From Herpetosiphonaceae bacterium (GTDB lineage Bacteria; Chloroflexota; Chloroflexia; Chloroflexales; Herpetosiphonaceae): DNA of 64,000 nucleotides. Shown here piece by piece: positions 8,138-16,014 of this stretch; the stretch's first letter is position 1; each line of letters starts with the position of its first letter. The position numbers were made by a program, and so were the translations under genes. Where the stretch lies: contig JABXJS010000133.1 in assembly GCA_013538855.1 (NCBI GenBank), positions 1 through 64,000 of the forward strand. The letters are read 5' to 3'. The notes beneath the pieces are model-generated. The model ran no database searches. It was not told the origin of the DNA and worked only from the letters and a program-made list of their open reading frames with translations.

Positions 8138-8887
8138 ATGTTCCTCAAATCAATATGGAAGATGTTTGTGGCCGAGTGCAAGCTGTTTCTGCGCGAGCCG
8201 TTCGCGCTGTTCTTTACACTGTTCTTTCCAGCCATTCTGCTGCTGATCTTCGGCACGGTGTATGGCTCGCTGGAGGTCGAGAAGGGCTATCATTTTATCG
8301 ATGTCTATGTGCCATCGCTGTTTGCCATGGTGATCGCCAACCTTGGCCTGATGTCGATCCCGATCACCATGGCCGACTACCGCGAGCGCGGCATCCTTAA
8401 GCACTATCAGGTAACACCGATGCCGCTGAGCGTCTTTTTGACGGTGCAGATTGCGGTGCAGTGTTTGATGTTTGTGCTGTCGGCGATTATCATCATTGCT
8501 GTGGGCGCGGCGTTGTTTCATGTGCGCTTCGGCGGCAATATTTTGCTGGTGACGGCAGTATTTGTGCTGAGCATGGCCGCGATGTTCGCCGTTGGCTTCG
8601 CCGTTGGCGGCCTATCCTCGACGGTGCGCACCGCGCAGACGGCCGGCTCGGCGGTGTTTTTCGTGATGTTCTTTACATCAGGGGCGGCGATTCCACGCAA
8701 CGAGTTCCCCGAGTGGCTGCAGAAGGTGACGGACTATGTGCCGCTGTCGCACGTCGTCGACTCGGCTAGCGGCCTATGGATCGGTGAGCCAGCGCAGAAG
8801 TACACGTGGTCGTTTGTGCTACTATTTGGGATTTTTCTGGCGGCGCTGGCGGTGTCGGCGGTGAAGTTTCGCTGGCAGCCATCATAG
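8138..8887 (+). CDS. ABC-2 type exporter permease
   Basis: 249 residues with six predicted membrane segments and the ABC-2 transporter pattern (LFLREPFALFFTLFFP near the N-terminus; a later PLSHVVDS loop before the last helix). It should pair with the ATPase at 7212 to export the azole peptide. An in-frame TTG at 8135 is also possible; I prefer the ATG at 8138, after AAGGAGTAGGCTTG. It is the last gene of the cluster; its stop abuts the end of the convergent LuxC-like gene. Confidence 0.92.
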   Translation: MFLKSIWKMFVAECKLFLREPFALFFTLFFPAILLLIFGTVYGSLEVEKGYHFIDVYVPSLFAMVIANLGLMSIPITMADYRERGILKHYQVTPMPLSVFLTVQIAVQCLMFVLSAIIIIAVGAALFHVRFGGNILLVTAVFVLSMAAMFAVGFAVGGLSSTVRTAQTAGSAVFFVMFFTSGAAIPRNEFPEWLQKVTDYVPLSHVVDSASGLWIGEPAQKYTWSFVLLFGIFLAALAVSAVKFRWQPS

Positions 8888-10258
8888 CGCTGGCGCTTCC
8901 CAGTCGCTCCAGCGTAGCAGGGCGCTCAGTGGATTGCGGCCATCGTGGTGCCAAGCGGGCTGCGGCCAGCCCTGCGCGCCAGGCACCGTGATGCGCGAGA
9001 CGCCGCTCCGGGCCAGCAGCTCAGCGAGGTGGTGGGCCTGCGCGCCAGTCGCCGCAAGGGCCACGCTTTGCAGAAATGGCCGCAGTGGTGCGAGCAGCGT
9101 CGGCAGCGCTGTGAGATCGGCAAGCGGGCGCAGCGTGATGGTGCGGCCGCCACAGCCTGGCGCGAGCGTCGCCTGTGGATCAACGATGATCGACCAGCGG
9201 GTATTGGCTGGCCCATAGATGGACACAGCTTGACCAGCTAGCTCGCGCCACTCGGCTGCATCACGGTGCTGGCGGATGGCGCTGGCCTGATCGGCGCTAA
9301 GCGGCCCACGTGGGAGCGTGCGCTCTTGTGCTGCCAGCTCAGCGTCTAAGGCGGCGGCCAGCGTAGAGGCGGCAGCGGTGCTGCCCTCGACAAACACCAG
9401 CTGCGGCGATACGCAGCCGCTCTGATCGAAAACGGCGATATCGTAGGCCAGGTCGGCGGCCAGCGTGCTGTGCTGCAGGGCGGCGCTGGTTACGACTGCA
9501 AACGAGAGCCGCGAGCCGTAGTCGAGCAGCTGGACGTGGGCGGGCATGCGTGCGCGCAGATCGGCCACAGCGGCGTTGCTGCCGTTGATGATCACGGTGC
9601 TGGCGTGTTGCAGCACCAGCTGCTCCTCGGCGCGGCTGCCGCCAGGCCACCAGATCACGGCCATGGCCGGGGCCAGCGCTGGCAGCTCTGCGCAGAGCAT
9701 GTGCACCCAGGTGGCCGCTAGCAGCGGCTCGGCGCTGGCAGGCTTGATCAGCGCTGGCGCTTTCGCGAGCAGCCCGTCGATAAGGCTCTGCACCGCCACG
9801 CCGGGCACATTGCCTGCCGTCACATGCCAGATCAGCTCTGGCCCCCAAGCACGGGTCATCCCCGACCCGTAAGGCCGCCACATATCCAAGACAAGCGGAT
9901 CGTGCAGCTGAGCGTTAATGCGCTGCCAGAGCGCCTCGGCGCGCCAGTCGAGCGCCATGCGCCCGAGCACATGGTCAAGCATCGCCTGGCTGTAGCCAGC
10001 AATCGCGGCGAGGGCTGGCACAAGCGCCTGCCGCTCAGGGCAGGCCGGATCGAGCCAGCGCTGTGTCACGCGATCAAGCGCGGCGACGATCTCCGGCAGC
10101 GGAATGGCGCGTAGCTGCGCGCTGGCCTGCACAAGCTGCGTCAGGAGTGCGTCGAGCTGGTCTGGCGTGGGCTTGAGCACCAGCAGATTCTGATCAGCGA
10201 AACGCTGGCGCTCGCTGCTCCAGTTTAATCCTGGCGGTAAGGCAAAGGTAGACAACAT
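8882..10258 (-). CDS. LuxC-family acyl-CoA reductase
   Basis: 458 residues. Features of the LuxC/aldehyde-dehydrogenase-like family are the nucleotide-binding part with WHVTAGNVPGVAVQSL, the WPGGSR loop, and the catalytic Cys in DQSGCVSPQ. Members reduce activated fatty acids to aldehydes with NADPH. There is no luxE or luxAB nearby, so the product is probably an aldehyde for another path (alcohol, alkane or a peptide/lipid tail). It converges on the exporter permease with a few bases of overlap. It is on the opposite strand to the azole cluster and need not belong to it. Confidence 0.82.
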   Translation of the reverse strand: MLSTFALPPGLNWSSERQRFADQNLLVLKPTPDQLDALLTQLVQASAQLRAIPLPEIVAALDRVTQRWLDPACPERQALVPALAAIAGYSQAMLDHVLGRMALDWRAEALWQRINAQLHDPLVLDMWRPYGSGMTRAWGPELIWHVTAGNVPGVAVQSLIDGLLAKAPALIKPASAEPLLAATWVHMLCAELPALAPAMAVIWWPGGSRAEEQLVLQHASTVIINGSNAAVADLRARMPAHVQLLDYGSRLSFAVVTSAALQHSTLAADLAYDIAVFDQSGCVSPQLVFVEGSTAAASTLAAALDAELAAQERTLPRGPLSADQASAIRQHRDAAEWRELAGQAVSIYGPANTRWSIIVDPQATLAPGCGGRTITLRPLADLTALPTLLAPLRPFLQSVALAATGAQAHHLAELLARSGVSRITVPGAQGWPQPAWHHDGRNPLSALLRWSDWEAPAL

Positions 10259-10268
10259 CGCAGTCTCG

Positions 10269-10742
10269 CTAGAGCGGCTCGTGGTAGACCAGATGCTGCG
10301 GCGTGATTGGCAGCACCTGGTGTGACTTAAGCAACGACGGGTACACGTGCAGATCGACGACCTCGGCCCAGGTGAACCACTGAAACGTCAGGTGCTCGTC
10401 GCCCTCCCAGCCGGAGAAGGCGCTGGCGGCGTGATAGATGCCTGGTGCGGTGGGAAAGGTGATGGCGTAGTACAGCCCTAGCTCGTGGGCGGGCCGCCCC
10501 TGGTGCTGAAAAAAGTACTCAAGCATCCAGACCAGCCGCTCGATGCGGATGGTCAAGCCTAGCTCCTCCTGCATTTCGCGATGCAGGGCTGCTGGAGACG
10601 ACTCGCCAGGGCGAATGCTGCCGCCGGGCAAGCTCCAAAATGGATCGGTCTCGGCGCGATGGAGCAGGATGCGATCGGCGTAGGTGGCGATGGCAGCCAC
10701 ACGATAGCCAATGGTGGGCGAGGTTGGCGTGGGCATGCGCAC
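10269..10742 (-). CDS. NUDIX hydrolase
   Basis: 157 residues. The Nudix box is intact: GGSIRPGESSPAALHREMQE continuing EELG, matching G-x5-E-x7-R-E-x2-E-E-x-G. It hydrolyses a nucleoside diphosphate linked to another group; the substrate cannot be read from the sequence. The ATG follows CAGGAGGTGCGC. It starts 22 bases after the end of the binding-protein gene, so it probably shares the secG transcript. Ten bases separate its stop from the start of the LuxC-like gene. Confidence 0.9.
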   Translation of the reverse strand: MRMPTPTSPTIGYRVAAIATYADRILLHRAETDPFWSLPGGSIRPGESSPAALHREMQEELGLTIRIERLVWMLEYFFQHQGRPAHELGLYYAITFPTAPGIYHAASAFSGWEGDEHLTFQWFTWAEVVDLHVYPSLLKSHQVLPITPQHLVYHEPL

Positions 10743-10764
10743 CTCCTGGGCTGGATGGGGGCGA

Positions 10765-12471
10765 CTAGCGTGGGCGCTGAATCACCGGATTTTGACGCAG
10801 GTCGGAGCGAATCTGGCGGGTGTTGACCTGATACCAGTTGGCTAGGCGGCGAAAGCGGTCGGCGGGGCGGTACAGCACCTCGGACTGGCTGACATCGGCG
10901 GAGAGGCCGAGCACCTGAATCGACGGTGCGAACTGTTCTTCGAGCAGCGGCTGGTACAGCATTACGGCTGGCGCTAAGGCGAGCCAGCGCTCTTGGAACT
11001 GCTGATAGATCTCGCTGCGCGTCTCCAGATCGCTTGTCTGGCGGCCCTGCACCAGCAACTCGTCGATGGTTGGGTCTGCGAGGCCCGCGACGTTGGCGGC
11101 GTTCACCTGCGAGGAGTGCCACAGCTCATACACATCGGGATCGCTGCCTAGGTTGGACCAGCCGTGGATGGCGAGATCGAAATCGTGCTGGCTGAGGCGC
11201 TGATCTAGCTCGCTGGCGGACAGCGGCTCCACCGTGGTGCTGATGCCGACAGTGGCGAGCTGATCGGCGACGACATTGGCCACGGCCTGGCGCTCGTCGG
11301 TGTCGCCAGTGATCAGCGTAAAGTGCAGCGTTGAGCCATTGCGCTGCCGGAACGCAGCGCCGTCGCGCTCCCAGCCGACTTTATCGAGCAGGCTGCTGGC
11401 GCGACTATGCTCGGCATCATCAACATAGGGCGTGAGGCCAGCGGCGTGTGCCCACGAAGATGGCAGAATTGGCGTGGTCAATGGCACAGCTAGGCCGTTC
11501 AGCGCCTGCGCGATGACCGCCTGTGGGTCAACGGCATAGGATAGGGCCTGGCGCAGGTTTTGTTCCTGGAGCAGCGGCTGGCGCAGATTGTAGGTGAGCA
11601 CGATATAGTCGGCCAGTGGTGCGCGCACGCGCTCGTAGCCTACTGGCAGTGGCAGCTCGCCGCGCTCGGTGACATTGTAGGTGAGCGCATCGACTGTGTC
11701 GCGGCTGAGCGCAGCCTGGGCATCTTGCAGCGTTGGGTAGAGCCAAAACTCCAAGGTGTCGAGGTTGGGCTGCGGCAGCGGATCGACGCTGGCGGTGCCA
11801 GGGCGATAGTTCTCAACGGCGGTGAGGGTGAGCTGGGTGGGCTGACGATCAGCGAGCCGGTAGGCTCCGGTGCCAACAGGGCGCTCGGCCCAGGCGGCGC
11901 GGGCGGCTGGATCGGCAGCGCGCAGAATATGCGCTGGTGTGATCGGCACGGCCATCTGGCTGGGGAAGGGCGCGAACGGTGCTGGCAGATCGAAGCGCAG
12001 CGTCATGGTGTCGATCGGCGTGAGCCGAATATTGCGCCAGAGCGCGGCGAGGGCTGGATCGCCGTCGAACATATCGCTTTGTATCCAGCTGATCGTCCAG
12101 ACAACATCGTCTGCCGAGAACGGAACGCCGTCGTGCCAGCGTACATCGGGGCGCAGCGTCACGGTGTAGGTGCGCTGATCGGGCGAGATCTGCCATCCGC
12201 TGGCGAGGGTCGGGGCGACCACCCCGGTGGTTTCGACGCGCGTCAGCCCCTCGAAAATTAACGCGGTTAGATCCGCCTCGGCGGTGGTTTGCTGTGTGCC
12301 GCGAAGGGGATTGAGCGAGTTAACTTGGCCCACCAAGCCCTCGCGGTAGGTGCCGCCTTGAGTTGGGTCGCCCTGTGCTGTTGTAGCCAGCGCAAGATGG
12401 CTGATCAGCCCAAGGACGATCGCCCCACAGATAAGGGTGGTGAGTATTTGCCAGCGGATGCGACGAGCCAT
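10765..12471 (-). CDS. Extracellular solute-binding protein family 5 (oligopeptide-binding type)
   Basis: 568 residues with an N-terminal signal or anchor helix (residues about 8-28, ICGAIVLGLISHLALA). The family-5 binding-protein layout is present: GGTYREGLVGQVNSLNPL near the mature N-terminus, LRPDVRWHDGVPFSADDVVWT, and QALSYAVDPQAVIAQALNG. No lipobox Cys is seen, so it may be membrane-anchored by the uncleaved helix. No permease or ATPase lies beside it. It starts three bases after the secG stop, a close coupling that suggests a surface or secretion-linked role. Confidence 0.85.
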   Translation of the reverse strand: MARRIRWQILTTLICGAIVLGLISHLALATTAQGDPTQGGTYREGLVGQVNSLNPLRGTQQTTAEADLTALIFEGLTRVETTGVVAPTLASGWQISPDQRTYTVTLRPDVRWHDGVPFSADDVVWTISWIQSDMFDGDPALAALWRNIRLTPIDTMTLRFDLPAPFAPFPSQMAVPITPAHILRAADPAARAAWAERPVGTGAYRLADRQPTQLTLTAVENYRPGTASVDPLPQPNLDTLEFWLYPTLQDAQAALSRDTVDALTYNVTERGELPLPVGYERVRAPLADYIVLTYNLRQPLLQEQNLRQALSYAVDPQAVIAQALNGLAVPLTTPILPSSWAHAAGLTPYVDDAEHSRASSLLDKVGWERDGAAFRQRNGSTLHFTLITGDTDERQAVANVVADQLATVGISTTVEPLSASELDQRLSQHDFDLAIHGWSNLGSDPDVYELWHSSQVNAANVAGLADPTIDELLVQGRQTSDLETRSEIYQQFQERWLALAPAVMLYQPLLEEQFAPSIQVLGLSADVSQSEVLYRPADRFRRLANWYQVNTRQIRSDLRQNPVIQRPR

Positions 12472-12474
12472 TGT

Positions 12475-12702
12475 TTATAGATTAATCAGCCGTGGGTGAA
12501 CCAGGGCAACGACCAAGAACATAAGCCCGAGCACGATGGTCATATTGTAAAGGGTTTTCTCAAGACCACGGCGTGTCCGGTAGCTAGCGGCGGTGTTGCG
12601 GCCGCCAAACACGCTGGCGCTGGTGCCCTTGGCCTGAAGCAGCGTGATCACGATGATCGCAATAGAGAGCAGCAACTCGCCAATCGTGAGCGTTAATTCC
12701 AC
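12475..12702 (-). CDS. secG: Preprotein translocase subunit SecG
   Basis: 75 residues with two membrane helices (residues about 5-24 and 53-72) separated by the glycine-containing loop LLQAKGTSASVFGG, the standard SecG pattern. The GTG start at 12702 lies six bases after AGGAGG; longer in-frame starts upstream lack such a site. SecG assists SecYEG-mediated protein export. It is followed immediately by the binding-protein gene. Confidence 0.9.
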   Translation of the reverse strand: MELTLTIGELLLSIAIIVITLLQAKGTSASVFGGRNTAASYRTRRGLEKTLYNMTIVLGLMFLVVALVHPRLINL

Positions 12703-12902
12703 AGTGAACCTCCTGGACGCAAAAAGCCGCTCGGCTGCGGCGGCCATTATTATAGCCGTGTCACTCATTTTTGACAAACCTCGCTCCTGCGGCCTAGCGC
12801 TTGCTGTGAGCGGGCAGCAGCGCATGAGCACTAGTTGCACATAACATCCCCTATAATGGTTGCTAGCCCGGAAACGATCCTCATACGGTGAAGGAGCCAC
12901 AG

Positions 12903-15362
12903 ATGCAGGAACCGCCTCTGATTCAGCTGCCCACGTACCACACAGCTCTGATCGGTCGATCTGAGGAGTCCGCTGAAATTCGTGCGCTGCTGCTTGATCC
13001 TGAGCAGCGCTTGGTAACGTTGGTTGGTCACAGCGGCGCTGGTAAAACCCGCTTAGCCCTCGAAGTGTCCACTGCGCTTGCCGATGCCTTTGCGCATGGC
13101 GTTGTGTTTGTCTCACTTGCGCCTGTCCTAGAGGCCGAGCTGGTGCTGCCGACCATCGCCGCCGCCTTTGACCTGCGCGAGCAGAGCGACACCTCCCTCC
13201 TGGATACGCTCACCGCAGCGCTGGCCGATAAGCAGATGCTGCTGGTGCTGGACAATGTCGAGCAGGTGCAGGCCGCATCCGCCGATCTGCTGGCGCTGCT
13301 GCAGGGCACCGCGCAGCTCACGCTGCTGCTCACAAGCCAGGTGGCGCTGGATGTGGCCCCTGAATATGCCTATGTGGTGCCACCGCTGGCCTTTCCCCAT
13401 GCCGAGCTTGATACGCTGGCGCTTGATGAGATGCGCGAGTACCCCGCTGTCGCGCTGTTTGTGGATCGTATGCAGGTGGTTCAGCCACAGTTTCAGCTGA
13501 CCAGCGACAATGTCGCGGCGGTGGTCGAGATCTGTCGGCTGGTGCAGGGCTTTCCGCTGGCGATTGAGCTGGTGGCGGCCCATAGCGCGGCGCTCTCGCC
13601 TGCCGATCTGCTGGTGCTGCTGCGCAATCACCTGGCGCTGAAGCCCGCTGGTGGCTCCATGGCCTCGACGAGCCGCACCGACGTGTTGGAGCCGGTGCTG
13701 AGCTGGTGCTATGCACGCCTGCCAGCCGAGGCGCAGGCGGTGTTTCGCCGCGCAGGCATCTTCTTAGGCGGCTGGTTTGCGGCGGCGGTCGATCCTGTCT
13801 GTGCCCCTGCGGCCGATGTCGAGCCACTGCTCGCTCTCCTCGTCGCCAAAAATCTTGTGCTGGAGGAGACGCTGCCGGGCCAGAAGCGCCGCTATACCAT
13901 GCTCGACGCTGTGCGCTCCTATGCCGAGCTGCTGCTCAAGCGCCAGGATGAGTGGCGCGCCGTGGCCGCCCGCCACGCACAGTACTACCGCCAGCTTGTC
14001 GAGCAGATCGCCCCCTCGCTGCAAGGCCCAGAGCTGCGCGAGAACCTGCGGCTGCTCGATAGCGAGGTGCACAATATTCGGGCGGCGCTGAGCTGGCTGC
14101 TTGAGCAGGATGAGCGCGAGACGGCGGCACACATCCTCGGTGAACTGTTTTGGTTCTGGATTCAGCGGGGCTACTATACCGAGGGTCGACAGTGGCTGGA
14201 GCAGGCGCTGCGCCCGCCGGTGCAGGCATCCCACGTCGTGCTGGCCCACGCCTGGAAAACGGTCGGTGTGCTGCGCTATCTCCAGGGCGACTACGATCAA
14301 GCCTACCAAGCCTACCAGCACAGCCTCGATGCCTTTAATCACACCAGCGATGCTCACGGCCAGGGCGCGGTGCTGAACAATATGGGCCTGGTGGCCTTTC
14401 ATCGCGATGACCTCAGCGCCGCCCGCGCCGCCTACGAGCAGAGCCTCCAGCTCTATCGCCAGGAGACGCCGATCAATAACAATAGCATCTCGCGTGGTCT
14501 CGCCAACTTAGGCATGGTCTGCTCGGCGCAGAGTGACTTTCTGCGCGCGCTTGAGTACTATGCCGAGGCCCTCCAGCTCCATCGGCAGGAGCAGAATAAA
14601 GGCTTGATGGCCGTGACGCTCAACAACATGGCTGTGTGCAAAAGCGAGCTGGGCCGCTTTGATGAGGCGCTGGAGCTTGGCTCTGAGGCCCTGGCCATCT
14701 CGCGCGATATCGGCATGGTCCGCGAGACGGCAGCGTCCCTTAGCACGCTCGGCGGGATTGAGCTGTTCCAGGGCCAGCTGAGCCGCGCCGAGCAGCTGTA
14801 TGCCGAGTCGGCAACTATGTTCGCCGATACAGGCCAGCGCTACGATTTGTGCATTGTGCGCAGCCGCCAGGGTCGCCTGCTGCTCGCTCAGGGACGGCTC
14901 GATGCCGCCTACACGCTGTTGAACGAGGCCCTGGCGGGGTTTCAGAAGCTGGCGGCAACGCGCCCAACGGTGGTCGCTTGGCTGGCCCTAACCCGGCTGC
15001 ACCTGCTGCGCGCCGAGTGGGATCAGGCCCGCCAGACGCTGCGGCAGGCCCTGGCGGTGGCGGTGCCGGTGCCAATTCGCCTCGCGCTGATCCTGGCGCT
15101 TGAGGAGCTGGCTTGTCTTACGCTCCACACCGATGCTGCGGCTCCGGCTGTGCGCTGGTTGGCGCTGGCCACTGCGGCGCGCCAGACGCTGCACACGCCC
15201 ATCTATCCGCTCGATCAGCAGCACATCAGCGCGCTCAAGACACAGCTCCAGCAGCGCCTCTCAGCCGAGCAGTTTGCGCAGGAGTGGCAGGCTGGAGCTG
15301 CGCTGGATCTGGTGGCGACGACCGCCGATGTGCTTCACGCAGCCGCGATGGTGTTGGAGTAG
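12903..15362 (+). CDS. STAND/AfsR-like NTPase with TPR repeats, no DNA-binding domain
   Basis: 819 residues. P-loop GHSGAGKT (42-49), Walker B LLVLDNVEQV (about 110-120) and the LLTSQ sensor place it with the NB-ARC/AfsR/MalT NTPases. Residues about 390-790 are TPR repeats (for example ALNNMGLVAFHRDD, GLANLGMVCSAQSD, TLNNMAVCKSELGR). It begins directly with the NTPase domain; no HTH is seen at either end, so it probably works as a protein-protein switch rather than as a transcription factor. The ATG is six bases after AAGGAG. A TATAAT lies at 12852-12857. It is paralogous to 20971-23157, and the two flank the E1/E2-like genes. Confidence 0.87.
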   Translation: MQEPPLIQLPTYHTALIGRSEESAEIRALLLDPEQRLVTLVGHSGAGKTRLALEVSTALADAFAHGVVFVSLAPVLEAELVLPTIAAAFDLREQSDTSLLDTLTAALADKQMLLVLDNVEQVQAASADLLALLQGTAQLTLLLTSQVALDVAPEYAYVVPPLAFPHAELDTLALDEMREYPAVALFVDRMQVVQPQFQLTSDNVAAVVEICRLVQGFPLAIELVAAHSAALSPADLLVLLRNHLALKPAGGSMASTSRTDVLEPVLSWCYARLPAEAQAVFRRAGIFLGGWFAAAVDPVCAPAADVEPLLALLVAKNLVLEETLPGQKRRYTMLDAVRSYAELLLKRQDEWRAVAARHAQYYRQLVEQIAPSLQGPELRENLRLLDSEVHNIRAALSWLLEQDERETAAHILGELFWFWIQRGYYTEGRQWLEQALRPPVQASHVVLAHAWKTVGVLRYLQGDYDQAYQAYQHSLDAFNHTSDAHGQGAVLNNMGLVAFHRDDLSAARAAYEQSLQLYRQETPINNNSISRGLANLGMVCSAQSDFLRALEYYAEALQLHRQEQNKGLMAVTLNNMAVCKSELGRFDEALELGSEALAISRDIGMVRETAASLSTLGGIELFQGQLSRAEQLYAESATMFADTGQRYDLCIVRSRQGRLLLAQGRLDAAYTLLNEALAGFQKLAATRPTVVAWLALTRLHLLRAEWDQARQTLRQALAVAVPVPIRLALILALEELACLTLHTDAAAPAVRWLALATAARQTLHTPIYPLDQQHISALKTQLQQRLSAEQFAQEWQAGAALDLVATTADVLHAAAMVLE

Positions 15363-15369
15363 CTCGCGC

Positions 15370-16014
15370 TTAGTCGAGGGTTTCGAGCACGGCCCGTGCG
15401 GGCGCTCCGTCGCTGCCTTTGAGCTTGAGCGGCAGGCACATCAGACGATAGCGCCCTGGCTCAACCTGCGCCAGATTCAGGCCCTCGATCACCCCGACCC
15501 GCGCGCCAAGCAAAATGTTGTGCGTCGGGTGGTGCTCCTCGGCCTCGAAGGCTTCAACCGAGAGATAATCGACGCCGACGAGCCGTATCCCGCGCTCAAC
15601 GATCCAGCGGGCGGCGGAGCTGTGCAGCGCGCGGAAATCTTTGTTGAAGGTTTCGGGGTTGCTCTGCCACCACTGCGAGTTGCTGGTCTTGATCAGCAGC
15701 CGCTCGGTGGTTGTGGCGATGCTGGCGGCCGCTAGCTCGTCGGCCGTAATTGGCCCTGCACCATCCAGCATAATCACCTGACACTCGCCGATGAAGCGGT
15801 CTAGCTCTAGCTCATCGACGCTCAGGTCGTGCGGGATGAAGTGCAGCGGCGCGTCAACATGGGTGCCGGTGTGCACGCCGGCATCAAGCCGTGACATATT
15901 GATTGCTGCGCCAGCGTCGATGTCGCTCACGCGCTCTAGCGTGATGCTCGGATCACCAGGCCAGACCGGCAGCGCGTTGGAGATGGTCAGGGAGATGTCA
16001 ATCAGTCTGCTCAT
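15370..16014 (-). CDS. Cyclase-family metal-dependent hydrolase (kynurenine formamidase-like)
   Basis: 214 residues. It matches the cyclase/KynB family: DISLTISNALPVWPGDP at the N-terminus, the metal motif HTGTHVDAPLHF (H-x-G-T-H-x-D-x-P-x-H), and a later HPTHNILLG. Members hydrolyse N-formyl groups or cyclic amides; the substrate is unknown here. The ATG at 16014 lies inside the 3' end of the E1-like gene (17 bp overlap), so translation is coupled and the enzyme probably belongs to the E2-E1 operon. It converges with the STAND gene ending at 15362. Confidence 0.88.
   Translation of the reverse strand: MSRLIDISLTISNALPVWPGDPSITLERVSDIDAGAAINMSRLDAGVHTGTHVDAPLHFIPHDLSVDELELDRFIGECQVIMLDGAGPITADELAAASIATTTERLLIKTSNSQWWQSNPETFNKDFRALHSSAARWIVERGIRLVGVDYLSVEAFEAEEHHPTHNILLGARVGVIEGLNLAQVEPGRYRLMCLPLKLKGSDGAPARAVLETLD

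Noticed and set aside
8882-10258. LuxC-like gene as part of the azole-peptide cluster or of a luminescence operon
   Set aside because: It is on the opposite strand, convergent, and has no luxE, luxA or luxB nearby.
12703-13116. Long N-terminal extension of the SecG frame
   Set aside because: The upstream part is not protein-like, overlaps the promoter of the STAND gene, and a GTG with AGGAGG gives a normal 75-residue SecG.
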